From NCBI RefSeq assembly GCF_004214935.1, contig NZ_SFCC01000017.1, forward strand, positions 108,151 to 172,150: a DNA stretch of 64,000 bases, read 5' to 3'. Below are positions 36,111-44,385 of the stretch, one piece after another. The position numbers were made by a program, and so were the translations under genes. This DNA is from Amycolatopsis suaedae (GTDB lineage Bacteria > Actinomycetota > Actinomycetes > Mycobacteriales > Pseudonocardiaceae). The notes beneath the pieces are model-generated. The model ran no database searches. It was not told where the DNA came from and saw nothing but the letters and a program-made list of their open reading frames with translations. How positions within the stretch are numbered: the stretch's first letter is position 1; every line of letters begins with the position of its first letter.

Positions 36111-36740
36111 TCAGTTCTCCGCGGAGGCCTTGCGGTAGGGCAGCACCTGGTCGATGATGCCGTACTCCTTGGCCTGCTCGGCGGTGAGGATCTTGTCGCG
36201 CTCGACGTCGCGGCGGACCTCCTCCTCCGGCTTGCCGGTGTGCTTGGCCAGCGTGGACTCCATCAGGCGCCGGACCCGCTGGATCTCGGCGGCCTGGATC
36301 TGCAGGTCGGAGACCTGCCCGTAGGTGCCCTCGGTGGCCGGCTGGTGGATCAGCACCCGCGAGTTCGGCAGCGAGAACCGCTTGCCCGGGGTACCGGCCG
36401 CCAGCAGCACGGCGGCGGCCGACGCGGCCTGGCCGATGCACATCGTGACAATGTCCGGACGGACGTACTGCATGGTGTCGTAGATCGCCATCAGCGCGGT
36501 GAACGAGCCACCGGGCGAGTTGATGTAGATCGTGATGTCGCGGTCCGGGTCCTCGTGCTCGAGGTGCAGCAGCTGGACCATGACGTCGTTGGCGGAGGCG
36601 TCGTCCACCTGCACGCCGAGCATGATCTGCCGCTCTTCGTACAGCTTGTTGTACGGGTTGGACTCCTTGACGCCGTAGCTGGTGCGCTCGACGTAGGACG
36701 GCAGCACGTACCGGGACTGCGGAAGGTGAAGGTTGCTCAT
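36111..36740 (-). CDS. clpP2: ATP-dependent Clp protease proteolytic subunit 2
   Basis: 209-residue serine peptidase subunit, the ClpP2 paralogue of actinobacteria (N-terminus YVLPSYVERTSYGVKESNPY). Catalytic Ser in CIGQAASAAAVLLAAG, His in SRVLIHQPA, Asp in the KILTAEQAKEYGIID region (EYGIID). It forms a hetero-tetradecamer with ClpP1. ATG at 36740 follows GGAGATCTCC. It is preceded by clpP1 with 25 bases between and is part of the tig-clpP1-clpP2-clpX block. Confidence 0.97.
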   Translation of the reverse strand: MSNLHLPQSRYVLPSYVERTSYGVKESNPYNKLYEERQIMLGVQVDDASANDVMVQLLHLEHEDPDRDITIYINSPGGSFTALMAIYDTMQYVRPDIVTMCIGQAASAAAVLLAAGTPGKRFSLPNSRVLIHQPATEGTYGQVSDLQIQAAEIQRVRRLMESTLAKHTGKPEEEVRRDVERDKILTAEQAKEYGIIDQVLPYRKASAEN

Positions 36741-36765
36741 GGAGATCTCCTCTGGATACGCCCGG

Positions 36766-37368
36766 TCAGCTGTTCGGCAGCCGCGTCTCGCGGGTCAGGA
36801 CGTGGTCGACGAAGCCGTAGTCCTTGGCCTCCGACGCGGTGAACCAGCGGTCACGGTCGGCGTCCTCGGTGATCTGCTCCACCGTCTGGCCGGTCTGCTC
36901 GGCGGTGATGGTGGCCATCTCCAGCTTCCACTTGCCGAACACCTCGGCCTGGATGGCGATGTCGGAGGCGGTACCACCGACACCGGCCGACGGCTGGTGC
37001 ATCATGATCCGCGCGTGCGGCAGCGCGAAGCGCTTGCCAGGGGTCCCGGAGGAGAGCAGGAACTGACCCATCGACGCGGCCATGCCCATGGCGTAGGTCT
37101 GCACGTCGGGGTCGATCAGCTGCATGGTGTCGTAGATGGCGAACCCGGAGGTGACCGAGCCGCCGGGCGAGTTGATGTAGAAGCGGATGTCGGTCTCGGA
37201 GTCCTCGGCCGACAGCAGCAGCAGCTGCGCGGTGATCCGGTTGGCGACCTCGTCGTTCACCTCGGAACCGAGCACGACGATGCGCTCCTGGAGCAGCCGC
37301 TCGTACACCGAGTCGGTGAGGTTGAGCCCCGCGGTGGAGGTCCGCGCCTCGGGGATGTGCTTGGTCAC
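36766..37368 (-). CDS. clpP1: ATP-dependent Clp protease proteolytic subunit 1
   Basis: 200-residue ClpP1 paralogue. Core: LTDSVYERLLQERIVVLGSEV, IRFYINSPGGSVTSG, catalytic Ser in AMGMAASMGQFLL, His in ARIMMHQPSAG and Asp near DRDRWFTASEAKDYGFVDH. GTG at 37368 (VTKHIPE) fits the family's start; an upstream frame extension into the leader has no homology. The leader contains a short palindrome GCCCCTGAGCAGGGGC (37395-37410). Regulation by a ClgR/heat-shock-type activator would be expected from the family, but no clear site was seen. Confidence 0.96.
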   Translation of the reverse strand: MTKHIPEARTSTAGLNLTDSVYERLLQERIVVLGSEVNDEVANRITAQLLLLSAEDSETDIRFYINSPGGSVTSGFAIYDTMQLIDPDVQTYAMGMAASMGQFLLSSGTPGKRFALPHARIMMHQPSAGVGGTASDIAIQAEVFGKWKLEMATITAEQTGQTVEQITEDADRDRWFTASEAKDYGFVDHVLTRETRLPNS

Positions 37369-37456
37369 GTCTGCCTGCCTTTTCGCCGCTGTGGGCCCCT
37401 GAGCAGGGGCTCCACTGTGGACTGGTAGTTCAAACAAGATCTGCTACCGACCCTAA

Positions 37457-37498
37457 CGAACTCGGGCGGTGCCGAATGCCGCGCACCGCCCGAGTTCG
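37457..37498 (-). terminator. Terminator of tig
   Basis: Perfect 16-bp stem CGAACTCGGGCGGTGC/GCACCGCCCGAGTTCG with a 10-base loop, 20 bases past the tig stop. It separates tig from the clpP1 leader; a short TTAGGG follows on the transcribed strand. Confidence 0.85.
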
Positions 37499-37517
37499 CT
37501 CAGAGCGTCAATCAACG

Positions 37518-38897
37518 TCACTGACCTGCGGGAGCGTCCGCCTTCTCAGTGACCTGCGTCTCGGCCGAGTCGTCTTCCTCGTTGCCGAACAGCTCGGTGA
37601 GGTCGACGGCCTGGCCTGCCGAGTCGGTGACGGCGGCCTTGCGGACCACACCGGCCAGCGCCTTGCCCCGGCGCACGTCGGCGAAGATCGCGCCGAGCTG
37701 GCCGGACTGCTGGGCCCGCTGGACGTACTCGTCGGGGCTCACGCCGAACCGCTGCGCCTGGTAGATGATGCGCTCGGTCAGCTCGGCGTCGTTGACCTCG
37801 ACGTTCTCCTTCTCGGCGATGGTGTCCAACAGCAGCTGGGTCCGCACCGACTTCTCCGCCTCGGTCCGCGACTCCGCCTCGAACTCCTCCAGCGTCCGGC
37901 CCTGCTCCTCCAGCGACTTCGCGAAGGCGTCCTCGTCGTGGTCGAACGGGTGGATGGCGTCGTGCTTGCGGTTCTCCAGCTCGGCCTCGAGGACCTTCTC
38001 CGGAATCGGCACCTCGGTGCCCTCCAGCAGGTGGTCCAGCACCTTGTCGCGAGCCTGGACGCCCTGCTGCATGGTCTTCATCCGGCGCAGCCGGGTCCGC
38101 AGGTCCTCCTTCAGCTCGTCCAGCGTGTCGAACTCGCTGGCCAGCTGGGCGAACTCGTCGTCGGCCTCGGGCAGCTCGCGCACCTTGACCGACTGCACGG
38201 TCACCGAGACCTCGGCGTCCTTGCCGGCGTGCTCACCGGCGACCAGCTTCGTGGTGAACGTCTTGGTCTCGCCCGCGTTCGCGCCGATGATGGCCTCGTC
38301 GATGCCGTCGACGAGCTGGCCGGAGCCGATCTCGTAGGACAGCCCGGTGGTGGCCGCGTCGGGCACGTCCTCGCCGTCGACGGTGGCCGACAGGTCGATG
38401 GAGACGAAGTCGCCGTTCTCGGCGGGACGCTCCACGCCGGCCAGCGTGCCGAAGCGGGCCCGCAGGTTCTCCAGCTCGGTGTCGACCTCGGCCTCGTCCA
38501 GCTCGACGTCGTCCACGGTCACCTCGATGCCCTCGAGGTCGGGAAGCTCGATGTCCGGGCGCACGTCCACCTCGGCGGTGAACTCCAGGACGTCGCGGTC
38601 CTCGAGCTTGGTCACCTCGAAGTCGGGCTGGCCCAGGGTGCGGACCTCACCGGCGCGCACGGCCTCCATGTACTTGGCCGGGATGGCCTCGTTGACCACC
38701 TCGTCGAGCACCGGAGCACGGCCGATCCGGCTCTCCAGGACCCGGGCGGGCACCTTGCCCGGCCGGAAGCCGGGGATGCGCACCTGCTGCGCGATCTTGC
38801 GGTAGGCGCGGTCGAAGTTCGGTTTGAGCTCGTCGAACGGCACCTCGACATTGATCTTCACGCGCGTCGGGCTGAGCTGCTCGACGGTGCTCTTCAA
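37518..38897 (-). CDS. tig: Trigger factor
   Basis: 459-residue ribosome-associated chaperone with peptidyl-prolyl isomerase activity. The N-terminal ribosome-binding domain holds the signature GFRPGKVP (residues ~44-51), the FKBP-like middle domain begins near residue 155 (ENGDFVSIDL), and a long helical C-terminal domain (TEAEKSVRTQLLLDTIAEKENV) ends in an acidic tail (NEEDDSAETQ). The start is a rare TTG at 38897, chosen because GAGGAG lies seven bases upstream and the protein begins at the expected KSTVEQLSPTRVK. No alternative ATG exists nearby. A strong terminator follows. Confidence 0.97.
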   Translation of the reverse strand: MKSTVEQLSPTRVKINVEVPFDELKPNFDRAYRKIAQQVRIPGFRPGKVPARVLESRIGRAPVLDEVVNEAIPAKYMEAVRAGEVRTLGQPDFEVTKLEDRDVLEFTAEVDVRPDIELPDLEGIEVTVDDVELDEAEVDTELENLRARFGTLAGVERPAENGDFVSIDLSATVDGEDVPDAATTGLSYEIGSGQLVDGIDEAIIGANAGETKTFTTKLVAGEHAGKDAEVSVTVQSVKVRELPEADDEFAQLASEFDTLDELKEDLRTRLRRMKTMQQGVQARDKVLDHLLEGTEVPIPEKVLEAELENRKHDAIHPFDHDEDAFAKSLEEQGRTLEEFEAESRTEAEKSVRTQLLLDTIAEKENVEVNDAELTERIIYQAQRFGVSPDEYVQRAQQSGQLGAIFADVRRGKALAGVVRKAAVTDSAGQAVDLTELFGNEEDDSAETQVTEKADAPAGQ

Positions 38898-39007
38898 CGT
38901 TGTCTCCTCGAGCGATGACTGGATGTGTACGGATGGCCGGATGACAGGCCGAGTCCCGAGTCTAAGCCAGTCTTCTCGCAGCTCGGGGGCCACCCCGTCT
39001 CACCCCG

Positions 39008-39036
39008 TTTACAAGCCGGTCGGCGTTGTCTAGGTT
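39008..39036 (+). promoter_or_regulatory. Putative promoter of the desaturase-chimera operon
   Basis: TTTACA (39008-39013) and TAGGTT (39031-39036) separated by 17 bases, about 35 bases before the ATG at 39071, resembling a housekeeping sigma promoter. Confidence 0.5.
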
Positions 39037-39070
39037 CGCAGGGCCACTCGCCCGATCGCGGAGACCGCCG

Positions 39071-40234
39071 ATGGCCGTTGTCGATGCTCGTCCCCTGCTC
39101 GGCGGCCACCGCCGGCCGGTGGCGCGGACGCTTCCGCCCGCGGTTCCCGCGCTCGCCGCGGCCGTGCCGCTGTGGGCGTGTGCCACCTGGCTCGTGCTCG
39201 CCGGAGCGCCGGCCTGGCTCACCCTGCCCGCGCACGTGCTGGCCGCCCTGCTGCTGCACGTGGTGGTCCAGGAGGCCGCCCACCACGCGGTGAGCAGGCG
39301 GACGTGGGTCAACGAACTGGCCGGCCGGGTGGCCGCACCGCTGCACTGCGTCCAGGCGGCGTTCCCGTTGCTGAAGCACGTCCACCTGCGCAGGCACCGC
39401 GGCGGCGACGATCCGCTGGCCGACCCCGGCCGGTGGACCGCGACCGGCCCGCGCTGGCTGCTGCCGCTGCGCTGGCTGACCGTCGACCTGTGGATGGGCG
39501 TGCACTACCTGCGCCGGGCCGGGCGCAGGCCGCTGGCCGAGTCCGGTGAGGGGACGCTGGTGTTCGCGCTGGTGCTGGCCGGCAGCGGGCTGGCGGTGGT
39601 GTCCGGCTTCGGCGCCGAGCTGGCGCTGGCCGTGCTGCTGCCGCAGCGGATCGCGCTGGCGGTGCTGGCCTCGGGCAGTCCCCGGGCGCTGTCCCCGGCG
39701 GGCTGCCGCTTCTACCGCACCCCGGAGAGCGCGGCGTTCGGGCCGTGGCGCCGCTACGCCGTGGTGGCCGCGGGCGCGGGCATCGTGCCGGTGCTGCCCG
39801 CGCTGGAGCGGATGCTGGCCGGCGGCTGCCGGATCACGCTGCTCAACGCCAACACCTCGGGCGCCACCGCGCCGCTGGCCGGGCGGCTGTCCGAGCTTGC
39901 CCTGCGGCACGACGGCAGGCTGCGGGTCCTGCACTACCGCAGCGACGAGCAGGACCCCGACCTGCACGCCCACCAGAGGGCGCGGCCGGCCGACGTGTTC
40001 GGCGCGGCCGTCGGCCTGCGGGACACGCCGGTCGAGCGGTACCTGCCGGGCAGGCTGACGGCGGGGCGGCTGGCGACGTTGCTGGCCGGGCGGCTGCACC
40101 CGGCGAAGGTCGACGCCTGGCTGGTGTGCGCTCCGCCCGGGCTGGCGGCGACGGTGCGCGCGGTGCTCGTCGAGCGCGGAGTGGCGGCTGGCACGATCCA
40201 TGGGGACGCAGAACAGTTCGCCCGCGGCCGGTGA
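39071..40234 (+). CDS. Fatty-acid desaturase fragment fused to reductase NAD domain
   Basis: 387-residue chimera. Residues ~25-195 resemble a membrane desaturase: hydrophobic helices, QEAAHHAV and KHVHLRRHRGGDDPLADP, which correspond to the first two histidine boxes. The first box has Gln instead of the usual first His, and the third (HH) box is missing. From about residue 236 the protein changes to a ferredoxin/phenylacetate-type reductase NAD domain (AAGAGIVPVLPALERMLAGG, ITLLNANTSG, WLVCAPPGLAATVRAVL). The flavin-binding barrel expected between them is absent. It may be a decayed or re-purposed fusion. ATG at 39071 with GGAG upstream. It overlaps the following FAD gene by four bases. Confidence 0.75.
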   Translation: MAVVDARPLLGGHRRPVARTLPPAVPALAAAVPLWACATWLVLAGAPAWLTLPAHVLAALLLHVVVQEAAHHAVSRRTWVNELAGRVAAPLHCVQAAFPLLKHVHLRRHRGGDDPLADPGRWTATGPRWLLPLRWLTVDLWMGVHYLRRAGRRPLAESGEGTLVFALVLAGSGLAVVSGFGAELALAVLLPQRIALAVLASGSPRALSPAGCRFYRTPESAAFGPWRRYAVVAAGAGIVPVLPALERMLAGGCRITLLNANTSGATAPLAGRLSELALRHDGRLRVLHYRSDEQDPDLHAHQRARPADVFGAAVGLRDTPVERYLPGRLTAGRLATLLAGRLHPAKVDAWLVCAPPGLAATVRAVLVERGVAAGTIHGDAEQFARGR

Positions 40235-41628
40235 GCGCACCCCGGCCCAGACCGAGGACGGCCCGTTTGACCCGACCGACATTCGATCCAGCCGAGCTGC
40301 CGCCCGTCGCGGGCACCGTCAGCACCGCGGAGGCCGACCTGGCGCTGGCCGCCAGGGACTGGGGTGGCCTGGTGTCGCTGCGCCCCCGCGTGGTGGTGCG
40401 CCCGCGGACGACCGCCGACGTGGCCGCGGTCGTCGGATTCGCCGCGGGCCGGTCGATCCCGGTGGCGGTGCGCGGTGCCGGGCACTCGGCGTACGGGCAG
40501 GCGCAGACGCCGGGCGGGATCGTGCTGGACCTCACCGGGCTGGACACCGTGCACGAGGTGACCGCGGGCGGTGCCGTGGTGGGGGCGGGTGCCCGCTGGC
40601 GGCAGGTGCTGGAGGCGACGCTGGGTTACGGGCTGGCCCCGGCGGTGCTGGCCGACTACCTGGAGCTGACCGTGGGCGGGACGCTGGCCGTCGGGGGGCT
40701 GGGCGGCGCCAGCCACCGGCACGGCGCGCAGACCGACCTGGTGACCGAACTGGAGGTGGTCACCGGGACCGGTGAGGTGCTGACCTGCTCGGCGCGGGAG
40801 AACGCCGGGCTGTTCGACGCCATGCGGGCCGGGCTGGGCCACTGCGGGGTGATCACCGGGGCGAGCGTCGCGCTGCGGACGGCACACCGCCGGGTCCGCC
40901 GGTGGACGCTGTACTACGACACCCTGCCGCGGCTGCTGGAGGACCAGCGGCTGGCCGTCGGCGAGGAACGGTTCGACCACGTACAGGGCCAGCTGGAGCT
41001 GGAGGCCGACGGCCAGTGGGCCTGGCGGCTGGACGTGGCGGGCTACTTCTCGCCGCCCTGGGAACCGGACGCGGACACCCTGCTGGACGGCCTGGGCTTC
41101 GACCCCGAGCGCACCGTCGTCGAGGACTTCGGCTACCTGGACTTCCTCGGGCGGATGGCCGAGGGCGAGGCGCTGCTGCGGGAGGAGGGCAGCTGGTTCC
41201 ACCCGCACCCGTGGCTCAACGTGCTGCTGCCCGACGAGGCGGTGCAGGAGGTCGTGTCGGAGACCGTCGCCGAGACCGGCAGGGCGGAACTCGGCGCCGC
41301 CGGCCTGGTCCTGCTGTACCCGGTGCCCGCCGCACGGCTGACCACCCCGCTGCTGCGGCGGCCCGACGGCGAGCTGGTGTGGCTGTTCGCGCTGCTGCGC
41401 ACCGGCTCACCGGACGACCCGCGGCACAACGCCAGGCTGCTGGACCTCAACCGCACGGCCTACGAACGCGCGCTCGCCGCGGGCGGGTTCACCTATCCGA
41501 TCAACGCGCTGCCGATGACCGGCGCCGACTGGCGGGAGCACTACGGCGACGCGTGGGACACCGTCGCCGAGGCGAAGTCCCGCTGGGACCCGAAGAACGT
41601 CCTGGGCGGGACGCTGCGGCTCACCTGA
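40231..41628 (+). CDS. FAD-linked oxidoreductase, cytokinin-dehydrogenase-like
   Basis: 465-residue flavoprotein. The FAD_binding_4 domain covers ~45-240 and has the attachment motif RGAGHSAYGQAQTPGG (His in GHS, as in plant cytokinin dehydrogenase), VGAGARWRQVLEATL and ALGVGGLGGASHRHG-type turns. The C-terminal cytokinin-binding-type domain includes FHPHPWLNVLLP and ends SRWDPKNVLGGTLRLT. This arrangement and the length fit cytokinin dehydrogenase relatives, which oxidise N6-isoprenyl adenines, but other berberine-bridge-type oxidations are possible. It starts at GTG 40231 (GTGA overlap with the chimera gene) or TTG 40267, which has a better ribosome binding site. Confidence 0.85.
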   Translation: MSAPRPRPRTARLTRPTFDPAELPPVAGTVSTAEADLALAARDWGGLVSLRPRVVVRPRTTADVAAVVGFAAGRSIPVAVRGAGHSAYGQAQTPGGIVLDLTGLDTVHEVTAGGAVVGAGARWRQVLEATLGYGLAPAVLADYLELTVGGTLAVGGLGGASHRHGAQTDLVTELEVVTGTGEVLTCSARENAGLFDAMRAGLGHCGVITGASVALRTAHRRVRRWTLYYDTLPRLLEDQRLAVGEERFDHVQGQLELEADGQWAWRLDVAGYFSPPWEPDADTLLDGLGFDPERTVVEDFGYLDFLGRMAEGEALLREEGSWFHPHPWLNVLLPDEAVQEVVSETVAETGRAELGAAGLVLLYPVPAARLTTPLLRRPDGELVWLFALLRTGSPDDPRHNARLLDLNRTAYERALAAGGFTYPINALPMTGADWREHYGDAWDTVAEAKSRWDPKNVLGGTLRLT

Positions 41629-42531
41629 GCCCCCCGCCGGCCAAGCAAGGCACGTGAAGGCCCCCTTCATTACGTCTCACGTCAGGGCCCCGGCAAAGGC
41701 GTGGGCAGCGACGGCCTGGGGCCGTCGGCAGGGGCGCTGTGGTTGCGTCTCGCGCAAGTACGGTGCCGTTGCTGGCGGCGCGGTGCCGGGGGCGTTGTCT
41801 CGTTCGTGGCGACGGGTGGGGTGGGTGCGCTGGCCGGTGCCGGTGTGACAGGTGCGCCCGCGTGACGGGTTCGCCCCCGGTACGTGAAGGCCACCTTCAC
41901 CACGCCTGGCGACAGGAACTCGGCCTTCACGCGATCCCAGGCGTCCCGCTGGCATCGCAGGCCACGGCAGCCCCACCAGCCACACCCGTAAGACAGCAAG
42001 GGAGCTTTACTACCCTTCTTCGCCAGTAAAACTCCCTTGCTCACGCCCGGCGCCCGACTTCGCCGGGACCCTGACGTGAGACGTGGTGAAGGTGGCCTTC
42101 ACGAGCTTTACCCAGGCCTGTTGTCTCCTGATCTGGAACCGACGTGCCGGACAGTGGGACCAGGTGGGCGGGAACGTGCAACTCGCGGGTCCGGAACGGA
42201 CGACTCGCGCCCCAGAACGTACGACTCGCGCGTGAGAACGTACGACTCGCGCGTACGGGCCGTTCACGCGGGCGACCGGCGCCACGTGAGAACCGGCGTC
42301 CACATCGTGAGTTCTGCGCTCACGCACGCGAGTTCTGCGTTCCGGACCGCGAGTTCTGCGCTCGAGCCGCCGACCTTGCCCTGCCGTACCCGGACTTTGC
42401 CGGGGCCCTGACCTCTGACGTAGTGAAGGTGGCCTTCACGTGCTTTCGCGGCCATCTTCACCGCAAGTCGGGGTGTCGATCCGGCGGGGTGCCGTTCGTG
42501 TAGGGACCACACACGAGACGAGGAGGCACCG
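41629..42531. repeat. Repeat island III (non-coding, composite arrays)
   Basis: 900 bases without a convincing gene. Contents in order: forward end module 41651-41697; GTCTCGTTCGTGGCGAC module ~41794-41825; variant hairpin pair 41881-41931 (CGTGAAGGCCACCTTCAC ... GAACTCGGCCTTCACG); a separate 15-bp hairpin 41996-42040; a reverse end module 42054-42105; module GATCTGGAACCGACG...ACCAGGTGGG 42128-42170; an array of ~21-22-bp GAACGTxCGACTCGCG units 42173-42252; the ~65-bp core 42258-42323; inverse CGCGAGTTCTGCGTTC units 42324-42370; and a second full reverse end module 42390-42442. The promoter of the SMP-30 gene should lie in 42443-42531. Confidence 0.8.
41996..42040. repeat. Long hairpin inside island III
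   Basis: GCAAGGGAGCTTTAC (41996-42010) and GTAAAACTCCCTTGC (42026-42040), 15-bp arms with one mismatch, loop 15. It differs in sequence from the other modules of the island; it could act as a transcription terminator for the upstream operon. Confidence 0.7.
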
Positions 42532-43377
42532 ATGCCCGAGCCGAAGGTCCTGCTGCGCGGTCTGGGAATTCCCGAGTCACCCCGCTGGCACGAGGGCAGG
42601 CTGTGGTTCTGCAACTGGATCGGCCAGCAGGTCGTGGCGCTGACGCCCGACGGCCACGCCGAGTTCATCCCCGTGGACCCCGGCCGGCTGATGGGCTGGT
42701 CCATCGACTGGCTGCCCGGCGGCAGCCTGCTGGTCACCGGCGACGCGCTGCGGCGCCGGGAACCCGGCGGCTCGCTGGTCACCCACGCCCGGCAGGGAGC
42801 GAACGAGATCGTCGTGGACGGCCGCGGCCACATCTACCTCAACGGCGCCGACTTCGACTTCGCCGGCGGCGAGGCACCCAAGCCCGGCTACATCAAGCTG
42901 GTCACCCCGGACGGCGGCGTGCGCGAGGTCGCAGGTGACATCCAGTTCCCCAACGGCATGGTCGTCACGCCGGACGACCGGACGCTGATCGTCGCCGAGT
43001 CGTTCGCCGGCCGGCTCACCGCGTTCGACATCGAGCCCGACGGCGGGCTGTCCGGCCGGCGGGTGTTCGCCGACGGCCTCGGCCCGGACGGCATCTGCCT
43101 CGACGCCGAGGGCGCGGTCTGGACCTCCACCGGCGGCAACTCCGTCGTCCGCGTCGCCGAGGGCGGCGAGGTGCTGCAGCGGGTCGAGACCGGCGAGAAC
43201 CGCGCGCCGTTCGCGCTGATGCTCGGCGGCGCGGACCGGCGCACGCTGTTCATCCTGACCGCCGAGTGGCGGGCCACCGACGGCATCACCGACAACCTCG
43301 GCAGGCTGACCGGCGGGCCGCGCACCGGGGAGGTGCTGGCGCTGCCCGTGTCCGTGCCGGGGGCGGGCCGGCCCTGA
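42532..43377 (+). CDS. SMP-30/gluconolactonase-like protein
   Basis: 281-residue six-bladed beta-propeller of the SMP-30/Gluconolactonase/LRE family. Typical elements are GIPESPRWHEGRLWFCNW at the start (metal-binding Glu), IQFPNGMVVTPDDRTLIVAESFAGRL (Asn and the repeated strand motif), and GPDGICLDAEGAVW with the catalytic-site Asp. Such enzymes hydrolyse sugar lactones with a divalent metal. ATG at 42532 is preceded by GAGGAGG. It stands alone between repeat island III and the convergent WYL regulator. Confidence 0.92.
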   Translation: MPEPKVLLRGLGIPESPRWHEGRLWFCNWIGQQVVALTPDGHAEFIPVDPGRLMGWSIDWLPGGSLLVTGDALRRREPGGSLVTHARQGANEIVVDGRGHIYLNGADFDFAGGEAPKPGYIKLVTPDGGVREVAGDIQFPNGMVVTPDDRTLIVAESFAGRLTAFDIEPDGGLSGRRVFADGLGPDGICLDAEGAVWTSTGGNSVVRVAEGGEVLQRVETGENRAPFALMLGGADRRTLFILTAEWRATDGITDNLGRLTGGPRTGEVLALPVSVPGAGRP

Positions 43378-43381
43378 CCGG

Positions 43382-44323
43382 TCAGCCTGCCAGCGCGTCG
43401 AGCCGGCGGGCGAGGCGGGCCGCGGCCTCCCGCAGACCCGGCGGCTCCAGTACCTCGGCCTCGACGCCGAGGCTGGCGATGTGCAGGGCGAGCCAGTCCA
43501 GCTCGACGCCGCCGACGACGAGCAGGCACCACCCGTCCCGGTCCTCCTCGACGCGGCCCACCTGCGGCGGCACCCGCTGCCGTATCTCGTCGGCCGGGGC
43601 CCGCAGCCGCACCCTGGCCCGGTGCCGGTACGGCGCCTCGGTCACCGAGCGCTGGACGTAGGCGACGGGGTCGGGGTGGTCCCGTGGCCGGAACCGCCAG
43701 GTCGTCGCCCGCACCTCGCGCATGCGGTCCAGCCGGAAGGTGCGCCAGTCGTCGCGGTCGAGGTCGAACGCCATCAGGTACCAGCGGCGGCCGGTGGCGA
43801 CCAGGCGCACCGGCTCGGCCGTGCGCTCGCTCTCGCCGCCGTCGGCGCGCGCGTAGCCGAACCGCACCCGCACGGCGTCGCGGCAGGCACGCGCGAGCGT
43901 CACCAGCACCTCGGCGTCGATCTCGACCCCGGGGCCGACGAGCGTGTCGGTGGCGCCGTGGACGGCCCGCACCTCCGCACGCAGCCGCGGCGGCATCACC
44001 TGGTCCAGCTTCGCCAGTGCCCGCACCGCCGCCTCACCGGCCCCGGCGACCGTCCCGCCCGACGCCATCCGCAGCGACACGGCGGTCGCGATGGCCTCCT
44101 CGTCGTCGAACAGCAGCGGCGGCAGCCGGGTGCCGGCGCCGAGCTGGTAGCCGCCGCCGACGCCGGCCGTCGCCTGCACCGGGTAGCCCAGGGCACGCAG
44201 GCGCTCGACGTCGCGGCGCACCGAGCGGTCGGTGACCCCCAGCTCGGCGGCCAGCTCGACCGCGGTCCAGGACGGCCGCCGCTGCAGCAGCGCGAGCAGC
44301 CGCAGCACCCGTTCGACACTCAC
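43382..44323 (-). CDS. HTH/WYL-domain transcriptional regulator (YafY type)
   Basis: 313-residue regulator: winged HTH_11/DeoR-type N-terminus (RVLRLLALLQRRPSWTAVEL, AAELGVTDRSVRRDVERLRA) and a C-terminal WYL domain (RRWYLMAFDLDRDDWRTFRLDRM), followed by a WCX-type segment. Such proteins sense small or nucleic-acid ligands. GTG at 44323 is chosen (VSVERVLRLL); GTG at 44329 is equally possible. It is divergent from the DinB gene by about 60 bases and probably controls the DinB-VOC pair (inference from layout). Confidence 0.9.
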   Translation of the reverse strand: MSVERVLRLLALLQRRPSWTAVELAAELGVTDRSVRRDVERLRALGYPVQATAGVGGGYQLGAGTRLPPLLFDDEEAIATAVSLRMASGGTVAGAGEAAVRALAKLDQVMPPRLRAEVRAVHGATDTLVGPGVEIDAEVLVTLARACRDAVRVRFGYARADGGESERTAEPVRLVATGRRWYLMAFDLDRDDWRTFRLDRMREVRATTWRFRPRDHPDPVAYVQRSVTEAPYRHRARVRLRAPADEIRQRVPPQVGRVEEDRDGWCLLVVGGVELDWLALHIASLGVEAEVLEPPGLREAAARLARRLDALAG

Positions 44324-44385
44324 CGGCACATCGTGGCACGAAATCGCGGACCGATCCTGTCCGCTATCCGCGAGACGCTGTCGCC

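Noticed and set aside
38990..39060. tRNA next to tig
   Set aside because: No cloverleaf can be formed; the region fits a promoter instead.
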